A stretch of 64,000 nt of DNA from UBA11865 sp963749825 (GTDB lineage Bacteria; Chloroflexota; Anaerolineae; Promineifilales; Promineifilaceae): assembly GCA_963749825.1 (NCBI GenBank), contig CAVVOI010000013.1, forward strand, positions 62,001-126,000, read 5' to 3'. Each line of letters begins with the position of its first letter. The stretch's first letter is position 1. The translations under genes and the position numbers were made by a program. Under the pieces are notes generated by a model, which saw nothing but the letters and a program-made list of their open reading frames with translations, searched no databases and was not told the DNA's origin. Shown here piece by piece: positions 9,367-18,469 of the stretch.

Positions 9367-10472
9367 CCCATCACCTCCCGTTGTTTACCTTTTACGGCAA
9401 CCCGCTTGCGATGCAGCTTGTTTATCACATCGTTTATTGTGATGTTGACCAGGCAGGCCTCTGCACATCGTCCGCAACCAACGCAGCCGGCCAGGCCAAA
9501 ATTGTCTGATTGATACTTGAACTTATGGCAAAAGCGATGCCGCAGGCGAGCGGCTCGACTATTGCGAAAGTCATGGCCCCCGGCCACAGTAGCAAACTGG
9601 CTGAATTGACAGGAATCCCATACCCGGTATCGTTTTCCATCCCTCAGGTCAAATTCCACTTCGTCAACAACATCAAAACAATAGCACGTCGGGCAGACAA
9701 TTGTGCAGGCGCCGCAGCCAAGGCATTGCTCACCCACCTCTTCCCACACCTGGCTGCGAAAACTAATCGCCATAAGGCTGGGAATTTCGGCCAGATCCGG
9801 TTCCAATCGGTAGGGGAAACGAGGCCACTTCGCGCTTTTGACCTGATCGAAGCGCCGGTAATTAGCTTCATCCGGCGGCCGAAGCTTCGTCAGGTCTTTC
9901 AAAAGATCTGCTCCCTTCTCTGAGCCAATTTCGACAGCATACTCGTGGCCAAGATCCGTGAGGTGTAAATCGAATATCTCCGGAACCGTCCACGTCCCCA
10001 TGTCTTTACAAAAGGCGTTCTCCGAGCACGGTTCGAGACATTCAATGCTGACCAGAGTCGTATTGTTTCGGTGGGTCAGGTAGTGCTGGTCAGCCAATCC
10101 CCGGCTGAGGGCATTATCCAGCAAGAGAATAGCGTTAAGGTCACAGGTATGGATTCCTAGAACAACTGTTGGCTGCTCCTCCAACTGTAAATCTATCTCG
10201 TGCCCGTTGTCTTTATAAGTAAACAGCTCTTCTTGCTGGGGTAAAATAACTTTTTTAGGTGGTAAAATCGTGCTCGGGTACGAAAGCTCGAGTTCATGTG
10301 CCCCCTGGATCTCGCCAAATAAGTATTGGTTGCCCGGCGCTTTCTGGGCGCTATCGCCCATCCGTCGCGATACAACCTCCTGCTTCCGTTTTGGCCCTAT
10401 CACCCGGTACCTGGAACGAAGTAGTTCGACCCAATCGTAAAGGGCATCCTTAGGCATCATTTGAAGGTTCAT
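9363..10472 (-). CDS. hydB: Group 3b hydrogenase iron-sulfur (beta) subunit
   Basis: 369 residues of the sulfhydrogenase beta/anaerobic sulfite reductase A type. Two C-terminal [4Fe-4S] motifs are visible: CLGCGACTIVCPTCYC near residue 250 and CVGCGRCAEACL near residue 330. The N-terminal part, with conserved HTCDLNA and ECLEPC, is typical of the family. It wires HydG to HydD. The ATG overlaps the maturation-protease stop as ATGA, so translation of the two is probably coupled. Confidence 0.9.
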   Translation of the reverse strand: MNLQMMPKDALYDWVELLRSRYRVIGPKRKQEVVSRRMGDSAQKAPGNQYLFGEIQGAHELELSYPSTILPPKKVILPQQEELFTYKDNGHEIDLQLEEQPTVVLGIHTCDLNAILLLDNALSRGLADQHYLTHRNNTTLVSIECLEPCSENAFCKDMGTWTVPEIFDLHLTDLGHEYAVEIGSEKGADLLKDLTKLRPPDEANYRRFDQVKSAKWPRFPYRLEPDLAEIPSLMAISFRSQVWEEVGEQCLGCGACTIVCPTCYCFDVVDEVEFDLRDGKRYRVWDSCQFSQFATVAGGHDFRNSRAARLRHRFCHKFKYQSDNFGLAGCVGCGRCAEACLVNITINDVINKLHRKRVAVKGKQREVMG

Positions 10473-11020
10473 AAGATAATAGCTCCTTCTGCAAGCGGTA
10501 AAAGATCCACCAATGCCCGCGCGGTGGCCTCGACAGCGTGTGCGACAACGGGTGAAAGCGAATTACCCATTGATATATCAGCGGGTTGGATGCCTAATAG
10601 CCCGACCGGACAACCCAGCTCGACTGATAGATAGTTAGCCATGATTTGCAGCGGCAAAGTGTGAGTAGAAATATTGAATCCGGTCACAGTACCTGATCTG
10701 ATCAGGTCCCACTCCAACCAGCGAACCGTGCCAGGTTCTGCCCCCATTTGCGCTGCATCGATGAACAAGACCAGGTCGGGACGAAAGCGGAACAGCAGGC
10801 CACAGCAATTCTCCGGCGCAGCGCCAGCCTCAATAACCTGCAAGGATGGGCTGTGACCCCATTGGTTAAGCAGACAAGCCACCGCCACCCCGGCGGCATC
10901 ATCGCCCCGCAGCTCATGACCAATGCCTAACAAGGCGATACGTGGCTGGTCGCTAACCGCTCGAAGGTCCGCTACCGTTTGGCGGAGCTGCTCCTGCCAG
11001 AGCTTCTCGAACATCCTCAT
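10469..11020 (-). CDS. hycI: [NiFe]-hydrogenase maturation endopeptidase (HycI family)
   Basis: 183 residues. Family metal/substrate-sensing residues are present: Glu and two Asp in GHELRGDDAAG, Asp in FIDAAQ and His in STHTLPL. The enzyme clips the C-terminal extension of the large subunit after Ni insertion. Both large subunits in this operon carry such extensions (after STH in HydA, after NDR in the group 4 protein), yet only this protease is encoded here, exactly between the two hydrogenase sets. The start overlaps the upstream ferredoxin gene by 68 bases; a second ATG at 11014 is possible. Assignment to the HycI branch rather than another hydrogenase protease is tentative. Confidence 0.85.
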   Translation of the reverse strand: MRMFEKLWQEQLRQTVADLRAVSDQPRIALLGIGHELRGDDAAGVAVACLLNQWGHSPSLQVIEAGAAPENCCGLLFRFRPDLVLFIDAAQMGAEPGTVRWLEWDLIRSGTVTGFNISTHTLPLQIMANYLSVELGCPVGLLGIQPADISMGNSLSPVVAHAVEATARALVDLLPLAEGAIIL

Positions 11021-11378
11021 CCTCTCCGTAATAAAGGGTGAAAGCCTCCCTACTCAGTGAGGCCAATTCCCAATCATCGGCCAACATTTCAAGGCAACCA
11101 TGCCGGCAACTCTGAACGCATTGAGCGCAAAACGTACACCTGTCGAGGTGATAACGAAAAACGAACCTTTTGGCTTTTTTATCCAGCACTATCAAATCGA
11201 TGGCGCCGGACGGGCAATCTATGGCACATAACTCGCAACCAATACATTTTTCCGGATTCCACAACAGCCGCCCGCGTAAGCGACCGGGTGTCGGCCGGCG
11301 GGCGTAGGGGTAACGTTCCGTGACCGGCCGATGTATGAAAGCTAGGCTAACATCCTTGAGCATCGTACCAATCTTCAT
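10953..11378 (-). CDS. NuoI-like 2x[4Fe-4S] ferredoxin subunit of group 4 hydrogenase
   Basis: About 141 residues from the ATG at 11378, which overlaps the NuoH-like stop as ATGA. The frame is open further upstream, but those residues lie inside the previous gene. Two ferredoxin motifs, CIGCELCAIDCPSGA and CTFCAQCVQSCRHGC, bind two [4Fe-4S] clusters connecting the membrane hydrogenase to its soluble partner. No NuoE/F/G genes follow, so ferredoxin rather than NADH is the likely electron partner, as in Mbh/Ech enzymes. Located on the cytoplasmic face. Confidence 0.88.
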   Translation of the reverse strand: MKIGTMLKDVSLAFIHRPVTERYPYARRPTPGRLRGRLLWNPEKCIGCELCAIDCPSGAIDLIVLDKKAKRFVFRYHLDRCTFCAQCVQSCRHGCLEMLADDWELASLSREAFTLYYGEDEDVREALAGAAPPNGSGPSSG

Positions 11379-12316
11379 GAAACCAACCTCTGCCCAATAA
11401 TGACAATGAGCCATTGGAACAGGATCAATAAGACACCATAGCGCCACCACAAACCTACTGTCTGGTCGATGCGTAGCCGGGTAAAAAGTGCTTGTATAAC
11501 AACGACTAAGAAAAGCAAGGCCAGCGTTTTGAGAAGAAACATTAATGGGCTGGTGACCCCACCTAAATAAAAGGCGGCGATAAGCGTTAAACCAATCACC
11601 ATTTCCACCGCTTTACCCAGGTGGAACAGGGCGAACCCGCGCCCACTATACTCGGTCAGAGCTCCGGCCACGACCTCCGTTTCGGCTTCGGGGGCATCAA
11701 AGGGAGGTATCTCCAATTTACCCATGAGGCCAACTACGGCCACCAAAAAGCCTAGCGGCTGGGCCAGCAGAAGCCATCGTTCACTGGTATAGGCCGTGAT
11801 GGAACTGATCTGCCAGCTCCCCGCAACGATCGCCGGACCCAGCATGGCTAGCAAGAAAGGCGCTTCGTAAGATATTAATTGGGTTAGAGTTCGAGTTGCG
11901 CCCACTACTGAAAAGCGGTTCATCGTATTCGAGCCAGCGAGCCCAATGCACAAGGTGAGTAAACTGAGCAGATAGAGGGTGACGATGAGGTCGCCGGGGA
12001 AAGAACGAACCGGTTCCAGGCCGGCTATAGGCACATAGAGAGCTGCGGTCAAGGCACCCGCCAAGGCTATGATGGGCAAGCCAACGAACAGGGCTACATT
12101 TACTCCATCGGGCACAATTTCCTCTTTAGCCATCAACTTGAGAACATCGGCCAGCGGTTGGAACCAGCGCGGCCCAATCCGATTTTGGAGTTGGGCCAGT
12201 AGTTTACGGTCTGCCCACTCGTAAGCCAATCCAGCGACCAGCAAAAACAAGCCGCTGGGGAAAATCAGAATGGCAAAAAAACTAGGAATGGTTTCCATGA
12301 TAATATTCAATCCCAT
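11375..12316 (-). CDS. NuoH-like membrane subunit of group 4 hydrogenase
   Basis: Up to 313 residues with about eight TM helices. The motif AYEWADRKLLAQLQNRIGPRWFQPLADVLKL near the N-terminus and the acidic loop PPFDAPEAETEVVAGALTEYSG are complex I NuoH/MbhM hallmarks at the quinone/connecting chamber. It overlaps the end of the large-subunit gene by 35 bases. An alternative ATG at 12298 would shorten it by six residues and remove most of the overlap. It links the peripheral hydrogenase arm to the ion-pumping arm. Confidence 0.88.
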   Translation of the reverse strand: MGLNIIMETIPSFFAILIFPSGLFLLVAGLAYEWADRKLLAQLQNRIGPRWFQPLADVLKLMAKEEIVPDGVNVALFVGLPIIALAGALTAALYVPIAGLEPVRSFPGDLIVTLYLLSLLTLCIGLAGSNTMNRFSVVGATRTLTQLISYEAPFLLAMLGPAIVAGSWQISSITAYTSERWLLLAQPLGFLVAVVGLMGKLEIPPFDAPEAETEVVAGALTEYSGRGFALFHLGKAVEMVIGLTLIAAFYLGGVTSPLMFLLKTLALLFLVVVIQALFTRLRIDQTVGLWWRYGVLLILFQWLIVIIGQRLVS

Positions 12317-13475
12317 ATCGCCGGAGCGCGTCCCAGCTCATACATTGTTGGTCTTTTCGTCGATCAACTATCACCATCCGATCATTGCAGGAGAAGCAGG
12401 GGTCGATCCCAGCCAGGATCATCGGCATATCGGCCAACTGGTGCCCGACCGCCAATTTAATGACCGAGGTCATGTTGCAGATCGTCGGCGTACGCACCCT
12501 GACGCGCTCTGGCATATCGCTGCCGTTACTCTTGATGAAATAAAACAGTTCTCCTCTTGGCGCTTCAACTCGACTGACCGTTTCTGCCGCCTTGATCCGC
12601 CTGGGCATACGCGTGGTCAGATCGCCGGAGGGCAGGTTATCCAAAACCTCCCGAACGAGACGGTAGCACTCAAATAACTCTTTAATCCGCACCACAAAAC
12701 GGGCTTCCAGGTCCCCTTCGGTTTCCAAGGTTAGCTTCACCGGAAAGGAATCATAGGCGGCATAGGGCGCTTCCACCCTTATATCTCGCTCGACTCCGGA
12801 AGCGCGGGCGGTCGGCCCAACCGTGCCTAGAATCTCGGCCTGGGTTCTGGTCATCAGGCCAACGCCTCGCGTCCGTTGCAGGAAGCCGGCATCGGTAGTA
12901 ACAACGTCTAGGTAATGGCGCGTGCGTTGCTCCAGATAATCCAGTCCGGCCATAATATGATGCCTTTGGTCATTTCCGACGTCGTTTTTGACGCCGCCTA
13001 AAACATTGACAGAGTAATTGACTCGATTGCCAGTGAGTTCTTCCAAAAGATCCATCACCGTTTCCCGGTCGCGCCAGCTATACATGAACAACGTGTCGAA
13101 GCCGGCCTCATGAGCGGCAACGCCGAGCCACAGCAAATGACTATGAATTCGTTCCAGTTCGGCGACCAGAACCCGGATTGCCTTGGCTCTTATCGGTACT
13201 TCCGCATTGGCCAGCCGCTCAACACCAAGGCAATAGGCCGTGGCATGTATGTGGGAGCAAATACCACAGATACGTTCCAAAAGATACAAGTTCTGCACCC
13301 AGTTCTGCGATTCGGTTGCCTTTTCGATACCCCGGTGTGCATATCCCAAACGTACAACAGCCTTGGTCACGATCTCTCCTTCAACCGTGATTAGAAAATT
13401 GGCCGGTTCTTTTAGGGCCGGGTGTTGGGGGCCGATAGGAACCGTGAAGCGTTCGACAGATTGGTTTGGAAGCAT
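12282..13475 (-). CDS. Group 4 membrane-bound [NiFe]-hydrogenase large subunit
   Basis: 397 residues, NuoD-like in fold. Both NiFe ligand pairs are kept: ERICGIC (Cys70, Cys73) and DPCFSC (Cys360, Cys363). This makes it a hydrogenase rather than a complex I NuoD, which lacks them. A 31-residue extension follows NDR, the same place where formate-hydrogenlyase HycE is clipped, so a protease is needed. The ATG at 13475 overlaps the NuoC-like stop (TGATG). With the small subunit at 13975 and the ferredoxin at 10953 it forms the H2-activating arm of an energy-converting complex. Confidence 0.92.
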   Translation of the reverse strand: MLPNQSVERFTVPIGPQHPALKEPANFLITVEGEIVTKAVVRLGYAHRGIEKATESQNWVQNLYLLERICGICSHIHATAYCLGVERLANAEVPIRAKAIRVLVAELERIHSHLLWLGVAAHEAGFDTLFMYSWRDRETVMDLLEELTGNRVNYSVNVLGGVKNDVGNDQRHHIMAGLDYLEQRTRHYLDVVTTDAGFLQRTRGVGLMTRTQAEILGTVGPTARASGVERDIRVEAPYAAYDSFPVKLTLETEGDLEARFVVRIKELFECYRLVREVLDNLPSGDLTTRMPRRIKAAETVSRVEAPRGELFYFIKSNGSDMPERVRVRTPTICNMTSVIKLAVGHQLADMPMILAGIDPCFSCNDRMVIVDRRKDQQCMSWDALRRYGIEYYHGNHS

Positions 13476-13978
13476 CAATTTGCTCCTTCTGCAATATTAC
13501 GGATTGATGCCGGATCAAAATCCTTGCGCAATGGATAAGTAACCTCTGGCCAATCATCTGGCAGGTAGAGATGTTCTGTAATGGGTAACCCGCTTACCGT
13601 TACCCCGAACATCTCCTTCAACTCGCGTTCAAAAACCTCTGCACTGGGGATGATTTGGCTCAGGGAGGGCACAACCGGCGCATGGCGTGGTATGGGTACT
13701 CGTAACGTGATAACCGCTGCCCCAGTGCAAAAGTGATAGAGTACTTCAAGCCGTTCTGCTTCTAATCCAGGATCCAGACCAGTGATAGCAGAAAGGTAGC
13801 CCAAACGCTTTACCCGCATCGCCGTCACGATGGTTACCAGGTCATCGGCCGAAGTCAGTTTTACGTCCAGCCGATTTGACTCGGGTTCTTCTACATCCAG
13901 AGTCCAGAACCAGCCAGTCGTGATTTCTTTGGCCAGTGCCAAGGCTTCAGCCGTTTTGCTACTGATGGTTTCAATCAT
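13475..13978 (-). CDS. NuoC-like subunit of group 4 hydrogenase
   Basis: 167 residues. The C-terminal signature HLYLPDDWPEVTYPLRKDF and the internal FERELKEMFGV match the 30-kDa (NuoC/EchD/MbhK-type) subunit that braces the large subunit. It overlaps both neighbours by a few bases (NuoB-like upstream, large subunit downstream), so the three are translated as a coupled set. No cofactor motif is expected or seen. Confidence 0.88.
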   Translation of the reverse strand: MIETISSKTAEALALAKEITTGWFWTLDVEEPESNRLDVKLTSADDLVTIVTAMRVKRLGYLSAITGLDPGLEAERLEVLYHFCTGAAVITLRVPIPRHAPVVPSLSQIIPSAEVFERELKEMFGVTVSGLPITEHLYLPDDWPEVTYPLRKDFDPASIRNIAEGAN

Positions 13979-14493
13979 CCTGTCCTGTCCTTCATACCAT
14001 GTCCGTCCGACTCTAATACAGGGCTATCTAGCTGCTTACCGGCCTGTAAAGAAGATAGCAATTTGACAACACCATCTATGATGGCTTCGGGTCGAGGCGG
14101 ACAGCCTGGAATGTAAGCGTCAACCGGGATTGCTTGGTCAATCCCGCCCAGAACGTTATAACAACCACAGTAAACCCCACCTGAAAGGGCACAGGATCCG
14201 ATGGCGACGACAAATTTTGGCTCGGGCATTTGGGAATAAATGCGAACCAGCCTATCTCGAGCTTGCCGGGTGACAGGCCCAGTACAGAGCAGGATATCGG
14301 CATGTCGCGGGCTGCCTCGCAGCTTGATGCCGAACCGTTCCAGATCATAGCGAGGCGTCAACGTGGCCAGAATCTCGATGTCGCAACCGTTGCACGATCC
14401 GCTGTTGAAATGAATGACCCACGGGGAATTCAACCGCGCCCAGGTTTTGACCTGTTCCAGCACCGTCTGCAACGGATTCCCATCCACTCTCAT
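13975..14493 (-). CDS. NuoB-like small subunit of group 4 hydrogenase
   Basis: 172 residues. Proximal [4Fe-4S] ligands are visible in order: GSCNGCDIE near residues 32-40, GSCALSGGVY near 98, and PGCPPRPEAI near 130. The short single-cluster small subunit is typical of group 4 hydrogenases and of complex I NuoB. It receives electrons from the ferredoxin subunit and hands them to the NiFe site. The stop overlaps the NuoC-like start by four bases. Confidence 0.9.
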   Translation of the reverse strand: MRVDGNPLQTVLEQVKTWARLNSPWVIHFNSGSCNGCDIEILATLTPRYDLERFGIKLRGSPRHADILLCTGPVTRQARDRLVRIYSQMPEPKFVVAIGSCALSGGVYCGCYNVLGGIDQAIPVDAYIPGCPPRPEAIIDGVVKLLSSLQAGKQLDSPVLESDGHGMKDRTG

Positions 14494-14520
14494 TAGATAC
14501 TCCTCGTCATCTCCAATACG

Positions 14521-14835
14521 TCATCCCAAAATAAGAGCGATCAAAGCCAAGACCAATCCAACCAGGTAAATGCCGCTAATTGCGGTAAATCCCCCGCTAC
14601 CCAAGACCAGAACTCCCAGATGCAGGATGGCAAAGAACAGGGCCACCACAAAATATGGGCGATAGCCTGGCGCAATAGCCTGGGTGGGGGGTTTCTCGCC
14701 ACTGGAATATGTGCTTGTCTTAGCCGGTGTCACTTGTGTTGGCCCGGCCATTAACCGGCCAAGTCCATACAAGATGCCGATCAGGCCTATGTTGATGAGT
14801 AATGCTAACGGAGGGCTCAATACAATGTCTTCCAT
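14521..14835 (-). CDS. Small NuoA-like membrane subunit
   Basis: 104 residues with three hydrophobic segments (about 8-28, 58-78, 83-103). The middle loop TYSSGEKPP and the following YRPYFVVALFFAILHL loosely resemble the NuoA loop and second helix. It sits where a NuoA/MbhI-like linker would be expected, between the antiporter-like and small-subunit genes. Similarity is weak and the name rests partly on position. Confidence 0.6.
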   Translation of the reverse strand: MEDIVLSPPLALLINIGLIGILYGLGRLMAGPTQVTPAKTSTYSSGEKPPTQAIAPGYRPYFVVALFFAILHLGVLVLGSGGFTAISGIYLVGLVLALIALILG

Positions 14836-14906
14836 CTCATTTCCATCATGTCTAAAAATTATTCCCGATCCATTCCTGCTACGACACCTGCTTAGCTCTG
14901 CACGCT

Positions 14907-16406
14907 CTAGCTAACGAAGGGGGCCAATAGCGCTGTGCCGGCTGGTTCGGTTAGCCAATTCATTGAACTAGGCCATAGACCGATCGCGATCACAGCCAGG
15001 GCCAAGACGAGTAGAGTCACTTCCATGGAAAACGGTAGCGGGCCACCTGCTTCCACCACCCTGGATGGTTTGCGGCGGTAAACGATATTGACCAGGGGAA
15101 CATAGTAAACCAGAGAAAAAACGCTGTTAAGGGCAGCAAAAACTATCAGCATACCGATGAATAAGTTATGGGTTTGGAAGCCGGCCGTGAAAATCTGCCA
15201 TTTGGACATGAAACCGGCCAACGGAGGTAATCCTCCCAGGCTCAAGAGCGCCAGGCTCAAAGCCAGCCCTGCCCAAGGGTAGCGACGAGCCGCACCGGAC
15301 AGATCTAGCGTGGTGAGTGGTGCGTGATCCCCAGCGGCGATATGCAGCAGGTAGAGAAAGACGCCGGCGGCCAAAAACGCCAATCCTTTCATTAGTCCAT
15401 GGTTGAAGAGGTGAAACATGCCGCCCTGGGCGCCGTTAACTTCTTTGACGAAAACGGCGATGCCTATACCCACCAGCATATAACCGACATGGGTCAGGCT
15501 GGAATAAGCCAGCAGGCGTTTGACCTGCCTCTGGCGAAGAGCCAGCAGGTTACCAACCAGCATATTGATGGTGCCGAAAGTCATTAAGATCACGCCCCAG
15601 TTGACCGTAGCTGGCGCTATCGCTCCGAGCGACCGAAGCATGGCCAATAAGCCTACCTCGATGACGATGCCAGAGAGCATGGCGCTGATGCCGCTGGGCG
15701 CTTGCGAGTGGGCATCAGGCAGCCAGGTATGTAGTGGCACCAGGGCTGTCTTGACGCCAAAGCCGATCACGAAGAGCGCTCCGGTTGCCAGCAGTGCGGT
15801 CGAAGGAGCTGTCGTCGAGTGAATCTCGTCCAGACTCAATGTTCCCGTCGTCGCCAGCACCAGGCCGATGCCAAGAAGTACCAACACGGATCCGGCGGCG
15901 CTCTGTACCAGGTATTTGACACCAGCTTCCAGCGATGCGGCCTGTTCCTTGTAAAAGGCGACCAACAGATAGGATGAAACGGCCATCGCTTCAAACCAGA
16001 TCCACAGGTTAAACAAGTCGGCGGCGCATCCCAATCCGATCATGACGCCGATCATGACCAGTAACATGGCGTAGTACTTGTCTCGTCCTGACTCTTTGGC
16101 CATATATTGACCGGAGAATAAGACGACAATGGTGCCAAGGATCAGGACTATCGTGGCAAGTAACATGCTTACCCCGTCGAAAATCAATGGAACGCCCGCA
16201 GCCGTATAGGAAACTGAGCCGTCAAGCTGAAACTGGCGTACGGCAAAGACAAAGGGCAGCCAGGCAATTACCAAAATCGCCAGGGCTAGCCTCTGGGCAA
16301 CGGTCGATACCCCCCACCGCCTGCCCAGGTGGTCGCCCAGATATACCAGGGGCGAGGCCAATAATAAGAGCGCAATCAAACATACGAAAGCGGGTATGCT
16401 CATCAT
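14907..16406 (-). CDS. NuoN/MrpD-like antiporter subunit
   Basis: About 499 residues from the ATG at 16406, overlapping the NuoL-like stop as ATGA; the frame extends 22 residues further but without membrane character. Roughly 14 TM helices and the conserved core GVKTALVPLHTWLPDAHSQAPS, with the TM7 Lys and loop His of proton-translocating antiporter subunits, are present. A partner Glu is seen in LWIWFEAMA. It pumps H+ or Na+ in the membrane arm of the group 4 hydrogenase. Confidence 0.88.
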   Translation of the reverse strand: MMSIPAFVCLIALLLLASPLVYLGDHLGRRWGVSTVAQRLALAILVIAWLPFVFAVRQFQLDGSVSYTAAGVPLIFDGVSMLLATIVLILGTIVVLFSGQYMAKESGRDKYYAMLLVMIGVMIGLGCAADLFNLWIWFEAMAVSSYLLVAFYKEQAASLEAGVKYLVQSAAGSVLVLLGIGLVLATTGTLSLDEIHSTTAPSTALLATGALFVIGFGVKTALVPLHTWLPDAHSQAPSGISAMLSGIVIEVGLLAMLRSLGAIAPATVNWGVILMTFGTINMLVGNLLALRQRQVKRLLAYSSLTHVGYMLVGIGIAVFVKEVNGAQGGMFHLFNHGLMKGLAFLAAGVFLYLLHIAAGDHAPLTTLDLSGAARRYPWAGLALSLALLSLGGLPPLAGFMSKWQIFTAGFQTHNLFIGMLIVFAALNSVFSLVYYVPLVNIVYRRKPSRVVEAGGPLPFSMEVTLLVLALAVIAIGLWPSSMNWLTEPAGTALLAPFVS

Positions 16407-18157
16407 CTTGTACCCCAGATCAGAGTCGTTAGTAACACAACAAGCCCGCCGACAATGCCGGCAACGTTCCAATTAAGCTGACCGGTCTGCGTGCGACAAA
16501 GGGCCGCGGCGAGCCCCTGTACCAGGCGGATAAGCTGTTGATTGAGCCATTCAAAGCCCAGATCGTTCTGGATCAACCCGGTCAGAGGCTTCAGTGGCTG
16601 AACCAGGAGAACCAGGTGATCTCGCATTAGCCAGGTAATGATGCACAAGCCGACGACGGCCAATGCCAGATACGTTGCCGGAGCAGTTAAAACCTCATAT
16701 ACGATCTCCCACGTCGTGGCGCCGTCCATTTGTTGATACGGCAGCGTGCTGGCTAATATCTGACTCAAGGGACCCATCAGCAGCCAGGAAACCAGGGTGC
16801 CAATGGCTAGCAGGGTAAGAGAAAAACTCATCGCCCGGCCGGTTTCATGTTCGCTCCGGACAGCACTGGCGCGACCGAAGAAAACCATCGAGACCATGCG
16901 CGTTGTGTAAAGGGCGGTGAGACCCGCTCCAACCAACATGAAAAGATATGCCCAAAGTGGTCCAAGGATCAGCCCGCCTTCTAGAACCAACTCTTTGCTG
17001 AAAAAGCCGTTGGTAATAGGCAACCCGGCGAGGCCAAGGGCACCTATGATGAATACAAAGCGGACGAAAGGCATCTGTTTGCCCAAGCCGCCCATCAGGC
17101 GCATATCCCGGGTGCCAATTGTGTGGATCACTGCTCCGGCGCTCAGGAATAGCAAACCCTTAAATAGCGCGTGAGAGAACAAGTGGAACTGGCTGGCGAA
17201 TATGGCGCCAACGCCCACGGCATAAAACATATAACCGAGCTGGCTTATGGTTGAATAAGCGAGCGCCCTTTTCAAATCGACGGCCGTAATCGCCATGACC
17301 GCTGCCAACAAGGCTGACAGCAGGCCAATGGTTATAACAGCCAACCTCCAACCCGGCACCGGGGCAAAGGCCGGATAGAATCGCGCAAGTAAGTAGACGC
17401 CAGCATTGACCATCGTGGCGGCATGAATCAGGGCTGTCACCGGGGTGGGCGCTTCCATTGCATCCGGCAACCAGGTGTGCAAGGGCACCTGGGCTGATTT
17501 GGCGATGGCGGCCGCTAGGTAGCCAAAGGCAATCAAGCCTAAAACCGCGGTGGGAAGGGTATGTGCCTCGGCCAGGAATGTGCTTATCTGATAACTGTCC
17601 AGGTAAGCAAGGGAGATGAGCGCGCCAGCCAGCAGCCCCACGCCACCAACTTGGGTGACGATCAAGGCTTTGATGCCCCCGGCGACAGCCTTGGGATCGT
17701 CGTTGCGAAACGATATCAGGGCATAGGAGCAGAAAGCCGTGATCTCCCACATGATAAACATCAGCAACAGGCTTCCCGAGAGGACCAACCCTACCATCGC
17801 GCCTATGAAGAGCAAGACCAGCGCGTAGTAGCGACCCAATTGGGCTTCGGCATGCATGTAATCAATGGAGAAGATCACAGCCAGGCTGCCGACAATGGTG
17901 GCGATGGCGGCGAGTAAAACACCAAGCCCATCAGGGACAAAAGTGAAGACGCCGAAGATCCCACCAACCGGTATGCTCAGCACTACATGGTCTGTGGCCA
18001 ATGGTAACAGCGCCAGGCTTGCCAATCCGGCAGCTACGGCGAATCCAGATGCCAGGCTATGTTGGATGCGGGGGTGCTTATCTTGGACTACCCAAACAGA
18101 CAAGGCACCCAACCAAGGCAGGAAAATTGTAAGTATGACCAGCCAACTGACCATCAT
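16403..18157 (-). CDS. NuoL/MrpA-like antiporter subunit
   Basis: 584 residues, about 16 TM helices. Core motif AKSAQVPLHTWLPDAMEAPTPVTALIHAATMV with the transport Lys and a Glu in FIMWEITAFCSYAL mark a NuoL/MbhH-type pump subunit. It lacks the very long lateral helix extension of true NuoL but has extra C-terminal TM segments. Together with the NuoN-like gene it gives the complex two ion-pumping modules. The ATG follows directly after the TAA of the NuoK-like gene. Confidence 0.88.
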   Translation of the reverse strand: MMVSWLVILTIFLPWLGALSVWVVQDKHPRIQHSLASGFAVAAGLASLALLPLATDHVVLSIPVGGIFGVFTFVPDGLGVLLAAIATIVGSLAVIFSIDYMHAEAQLGRYYALVLLFIGAMVGLVLSGSLLLMFIMWEITAFCSYALISFRNDDPKAVAGGIKALIVTQVGGVGLLAGALISLAYLDSYQISTFLAEAHTLPTAVLGLIAFGYLAAAIAKSAQVPLHTWLPDAMEAPTPVTALIHAATMVNAGVYLLARFYPAFAPVPGWRLAVITIGLLSALLAAVMAITAVDLKRALAYSTISQLGYMFYAVGVGAIFASQFHLFSHALFKGLLFLSAGAVIHTIGTRDMRLMGGLGKQMPFVRFVFIIGALGLAGLPITNGFFSKELVLEGGLILGPLWAYLFMLVGAGLTALYTTRMVSMVFFGRASAVRSEHETGRAMSFSLTLLAIGTLVSWLLMGPLSQILASTLPYQQMDGATTWEIVYEVLTAPATYLALAVVGLCIITWLMRDHLVLLVQPLKPLTGLIQNDLGFEWLNQQLIRLVQGLAAALCRTQTGQLNWNVAGIVGGLVVLLTTLIWGTR

Positions 18158-18469
18158 TTACCCTTTTAATCTAGCCAATTCCCTAATATCGAGCGTTCCG
18201 ATCCGGCGTCGCACTTGAACGGCAAGCGCAATGCCAACTACGGCAATAACTGTGTCGGCCACGATGACGGTGATGGCCAGGCTTTGGCTGAGATTCATCT
18301 GTCCATTGGCGCTGCCAGCGATGATCAACCCTAACAAGGCGGCTTTGACCATGATCTGCAAAGCTACGATTAACTTAATCAGGTTGCGACTAACCAGTAA
18401 GCCATATAATCCAATGCCCAGTAATCCCAACAGGCCAGCCATACCAATGCTCAGAGGTGACAGAGTCAT
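18158..18469 (-). CDS. NuoK/MrpC-like subunit
   Basis: 103 residues, three TM helices. The helices LSIGMAGLLGLLGIGLYGLL, LIKLIVALQIMVKAALLGLI and LAITVIVADTVIAVVGIALA follow the NuoK/MrpC pattern. The acidic/amide positions in helices 2 and 3 are partly changed (Gln, Asp). Overlaps the NuoJ-like gene by four bases. Confidence 0.82.
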   Translation of the reverse strand: MTLSPLSIGMAGLLGLLGIGLYGLLVSRNLIKLIVALQIMVKAALLGLIIAGSANGQMNLSQSLAITVIVADTVIAVVGIALAVQVRRRIGTLDIRELARLKG

